Made by a program: the position numbers and the translations under genes
DNA from: Welwitschia mirabilis
Taxonomy: Eukaryota; Gnetophyta; Gnetopsida; Welwitschiales
DNA length: 64,000 nt
Direction: 5' to 3'
Assembly: GCA_051453625.1 (NCBI GenBank)
Contig: JBOZIK010000001.1
Coordinates: 69,342,732 to 69,406,731, forward strand
The notes under the pieces: model-generated
The model's database searches: none
What the model was told of the DNA's origin: nothing
Seen by the model: only the letters and a program-made list of their open reading frames with translations
In this document: one piece after another, positions 60,900 to 64,000 of the stretch
Position numbering within the stretch: the stretch's first letter is position 1
Layout: every line of letters begins with the position of its first letter

Positions 60900-61796
60900 T
60901 AGATTCAGAGAATTTTAGTATTGATTCAAATGGTATTATCAGATTCAAGTGAAGATTTTTGGTTTCTAATGTAGATGGAATTAGATATAAGCTAATGTTT
61001 GAATTTCATAATCCATTTATAGCAAATCATCTTGGAGGGACTAAAATGTATTAAAACATGAAATGAAAATTTTGGCGATCAAGGATGAAAGAGGATATAG
61101 TAGAATTTGTGTCAAGATGTCCTAATTATCAATAAGTTAAGGCAAAACATAGGAATCTAGTAGGATTACTTTATCTTCATGATATTTTAGAATATGAACA
61201 AAATGTTATTTACATGGACTTTATTATAGAACTTCCAAGAGGTTAAAGAGGTAATAACTCATTTATGGTAATAATTCATAGAAAAACTAAGTTAGAACAT
61301 TTTATTCTAGTAAAATCTATTTATGATGCCAAGGATGAAGCTAAATTATATATTCAAAATGTTGTTCAGTTGCATGATGTGCCTTTAGTAATTATATCTT
61401 ATAGAGATTTAAGATTTAATTCTAAGTTTTGGTAAGAATTACAAATGGCTTTGGAAACCAAGTTAAATATAAGCACTGCATTTCATTCTCAAATAGATGG
61501 CTAGCCAAAAAGAGTTAATCAAATTTTAGAACATATTCTCAGAACAAGTATTCTAGATAAACCTAAGAGTTGGGAATAGTAGCCACCATTAGTAGAATTT
61601 GCATATAATAATAGTTATTAAAGTTTAATTTAAATGGCTCTATTTTTAGCCCTATATGGTAGAAAGTGTAGAGCACCTACTTCATAAATAGAACCTAAAG
61701 AAAGATTGATGAGAGGATGAAAAATATTATAAGAAATGGAAAGTAAAATGAGAATCATTAAGAATAGACTTAAAGAAGTAATAGTATAACATCCTA
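60900..61796 (+). pseudogene. Integrase relic of element 7
   Basis: The zinc region is at 61028-61130 (HLGGTKMY, FWRSRMKEDIVEFV, RCPNYQ with the second Cys as Tyr). Core: YMDFIIELPRG (first catalytic Asp, about 61215), then VIISYRDLRFNSKFW (second Asp at about 61395), and a PKRVNQILEHILRT block (about 61505-61550), where the Glu of the usual TERVNQ is Lys. It ends at the gap 61797-61896 before the C-terminus. Confidence 0.82.
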
Positions 61797-61896
61797 NNNN
61801 NNNNNNNNNNNNNNNNNNNNNNNNNNNNNNNNNNNNNNNNNNNNNNNNNNNNNNNNNNNNNNNNNNNNNNNNNNNNNNNNNNNNNNNNNNNNNNNN
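61797..61896. other. Assembly gap, 100 N
   Basis: It separates the integrase of element 7 from a second copy of the element 7 leader. A whole 3' LTR and 5' LTR, about 8 kb together if both are full length, could be missing here. Confidence 0.7.
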
Positions 61897-62792
61897 AACA
61901 GCTTTCATTTTAATCATTATAAATTATTACTAACCATAAAAACCTCAATTCCTAATAGCTATAAAGTTGGTTATATTCCTAATAATACTAAACCATGAGC
62001 AAAATAAATTATATCCTTGAAAATACTAGATTCCAAGATAACTTTAACTCTTAGATAAGAATGAATTTAATCATAACTTCTAATACTTATGAATTTAATT
62101 ATACCTATAATTTTCCTACTATCTAAATATATACTAAATTAGATTTATGTGAATTCTAATAATTATAAAGATTACACTAATCATAATCTTAGCACTTGAA
62201 TAATCTTAGAAGTCGATTATATTTTTGATAGCTCCAAAGTATGCTTAGGGTTAACTATAATCCCAACCCCCTAGATGACCATTATGCTAATCATATTTCT
62301 GATAATTCTAAATCTCTAAACAAACTAAAGAGAATTATTAATTCAAGTTATTAAAGACTCTACGACCCTATAGCTACAGATGATTATCACTTAGAAAAAT
62401 TCCAATTATCTAAATAACTTAGGATAATGACTTTATATGATTCATTAAAGAGCTTAATATTTTACATATATATATATATATACATGAATAATATTGTGTA
62501 ATTAAAAATCTTTGAAATTAATTAAATCTCCAACCAAGTTATTCATCCTAAATTATATGGTCACATATATTTGCAGTAAAAACCCATATTCATAACTTGT
62601 AAACTTTATCTATTGAAAATAAGAAAAAGGGGATAAACTTGATTATTTACTTTAACATGTAAATAAGGACTCATCACATCATAATGATAATCATGTTCTT
62701 CCTAATATTGTAAAAATATTTCTAAGTTTAACATTTAATAACATCTATCCTATTTCCAAATATAATCTCATGAAAATTTTTCATTCTTTCAG

Positions 62793-63490
62793 ATGCCTCG
62801 TCATCATCAATTAAGCCTTGAAGAAAGGTCAGTTGCATCAAGTAATCAAAATCAAGAGAATTCACAAGAGAATTAGTAAACTAATAATGGAAATCAACCA
62901 CCATTCAACCTTAATCTATAAGCATTGATAAATACCTTCATACAAATCATATTAAAAACAAAAAATCAAGGTTAAAACCCACCAGTAAATAATGTTATTA
63001 ATCAACCTAAGGAAGTGGGTATGAGGAAATTAATTCAAATGTTTATTAAACTAAATCCATCAAAGTTTGTAGGATGTTCACATCCTTTCAAACTAGAAGC
63101 ATGGCTAAGTAATGTTGAAAAATCTATAGTACCTTAAGATGTGATAAATTTAAAAAGGGTTTCTTATCTATTTATATGTTATAAGGACAATCTAATCTAT
63201 GGTAGTTAGGAGTTCTAGAACTTTCTTAGAGGTAATTTAGACATATCTTTAAGGAAAGTTACAAAATGTTATAGAATTATACAATCTAAGATAAGCCCAT
63301 AATGTGACTATGGCATTTCATAAGTGCAAATTTGTAGAATTATTAAGATATGTATCACATATGCATCTTGATGAAGAAGCTAAAGCAAATATCTTTATTA
63401 ATAGTCTTCTCCCTTTTATTATTATCAAAGCATCCATATTTTAACCTAAGAGTCTAGTAGAGACTATACAAAAGAATAATATAGTTAAAA
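62793..63490 (+). pseudogene. gag relic of element 7b
   Basis: ATG 62793 opens MPRHHQLSLEERSVASSN, then the same order as in element 7: FIKLNPSKFVGCSHP-like, an AWLSNVE-like segment with the Trp kept (atggctaag), MLQGQ-like block, and a DEEAKANIFINSLLPF block near 63370-63415. The zinc knuckle part is deleted. Confidence 0.7.
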
Positions 63491-63640
63491 AAACTACACT
63501 TTATCCATAAGTGAAGGAGATTTTTAGATATAATTAATTATTATTTACTCAAAAAAATATGATATTGTTTTGGATATGAATTGGTTAATGCAAAATAAAG
63601 TAGTAATAAATTGTGAAAAGTTAATACCTAAATCTTTATT
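63490..63640 (+). pseudogene. Protease fragment joined to gag in element 7b
   Basis: TLYP-stop-VKEIF then EYDIVLDMNWLMQNKVVINCE corresponds to element 7 positions 59165-59290. The joint near 63490 skips the equivalent of about 58530-59160. Confidence 0.7.
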
Positions 63641-63710
63641 AATCTCATAACATGTGATTAGATGTTCTTAAGCTATTTATGTATTTTGATTCCTAGGAGT
63701 GAATCATTTC

Positions 63711-63723
63711 AAGTGAGGGAAAA
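63711..63723 (+). other. Polypurine tract of element 7b
   Basis: aagtgagggaaaa directly before the LTR start. Confidence 0.8.
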
Positions 63724-64000
63724 TATCATATCCCTTATTTTGTAAACCATATTTGCTTGAATATTAAATATTATAATCTTTTATTCATAAGATTAATTAT
63801 CCTTATTTAAATCCTTATTAAAATAAAATGTCATATTAAATTAACATAGTTTGCAATCTTTATAATTTATCATGAAAATGATAAAAAAATTTTTAAAAGG
63901 TACTGTATGAGAAAATCTAATCCAAACATTTAAAATTAGATAACCCCATTATGTGAGGAACTAAAATCATATGATAAAACTAATAAGTTAAAACTTTCAA
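63724..64000 (+). repeat. 3' LTR of element 7b, cut by the window end
   Basis: It starts TATCATATCCC (TGTCATATCCC in the 5' copy) and follows 52803-53090 closely, by eye roughly four bases in five. Confidence 0.85.

Larger units (their letters stand above)
52803..61796 (+). mobile_element. Element 7: decayed Ty3/gypsy element with ~4-kb LTR
   Basis: 5' LTR, iMet-type primer site, leader, gag, protease, RT, RNase H and integrase on the plus strand, ending at the gap 61797-61896. The 3' LTR is either hidden by that gap or is the one beginning at 63724, which is separated from it by an internally deleted second body. The RT keeps the catalytic FVDD but many stops interrupt gag and pol. Confidence 0.85.
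61897..64000 (+). mobile_element. Element 7b: internally deleted relative of element 7
   Basis: 61897-62792 matches the element 7 leader, 62793-63490 the gag and about 63490-63620 a piece of the protease. The polypurine tract and LTR follow. RT, RNase H, integrase, the gag zinc knuckle and the protease active site are all deleted. The 5' LTR is not visible (gap). It looks like a non-autonomous derivative that would have needed proteins from a full element. Confidence 0.8.

Noticed and set aside
62463-62482. (TA)n run
   Set aside because: A simple short microsatellite in the element 7b leader, not worth separate interpretation.

Overview
The window looks like plant nuclear heterochromatin: very AT-rich sequence (not counted; visibly well under one third G+C) made almost entirely of old, decayed transposable elements. 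No intact host gene, tRNA or rRNA was found. The organism cannot be named from this sequence. The plant assignment rests on Athila/Tat-type Ty3/gypsy relics with a tRNA-Asp primer site, chromovirus-type Ty3/gypsy relics with an initiator-Met primer site, and a CACTA DNA transposon. Nine runs of N interrupt the sequence (512, 457, 10, 100, 224, 100, 693, 100 and 100 bases); the 100-base runs look like gaps of unknown size.

Layout. 1-10975: Athila-type remains, namely LTR copies A (+, 1376-3212), B (-, 3837-5061, with primer site and leader to its left), C (-, 6588-7853) and a partial copy E (-, about 7866-8600), followed by a minus-strand gag/protease relic (8700-9500). 10976-24683: a nearly complete chromovirus-type element (element 2), with both LTRs, primer site, gag, protease, RT, RNase H and integrase, all broken by stops and frameshifts. 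Its space before gag is unusually long and holds a minus-strand reading-frame remnant plus about 2.3 kb of a ~101-bp tandem repeat. 25271-30052: 5' half of an Athila-type element (LTR D, tRNA-Asp site, gag, protease), cut off at a gap. 30253-39363: a 9.1-kb CACTA element with recognisable ends. 39364-48450: a second chromovirus (element 5) whose 5' LTR is not visible; here too a minus-strand reading frame and a tandem array (20-bp period) lie upstream of gag. 48470-52790: an Athila-type element on the minus strand (element 6), cut in its integrase where the element 5 LTR ends. 52803-61796: a third iMet-primed element (element 7) with a ~4-kb 5' LTR. 61897-64000: an internally deleted relative of element 7 running into its 3' LTR.

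Nothing here works as a set of expressed genes. Most premature stops that can be checked fall at codons one C-to-T or G-to-A step from Gln, Arg or Trp, as expected for long-methylated repeats. The most unusual pattern is that elements 2 and 5 both carry an antisense coding-like tract followed by a tandem array between the 5' end and gag. The two antisense tracts do not look alike by eye, so a shared origin is unproven.
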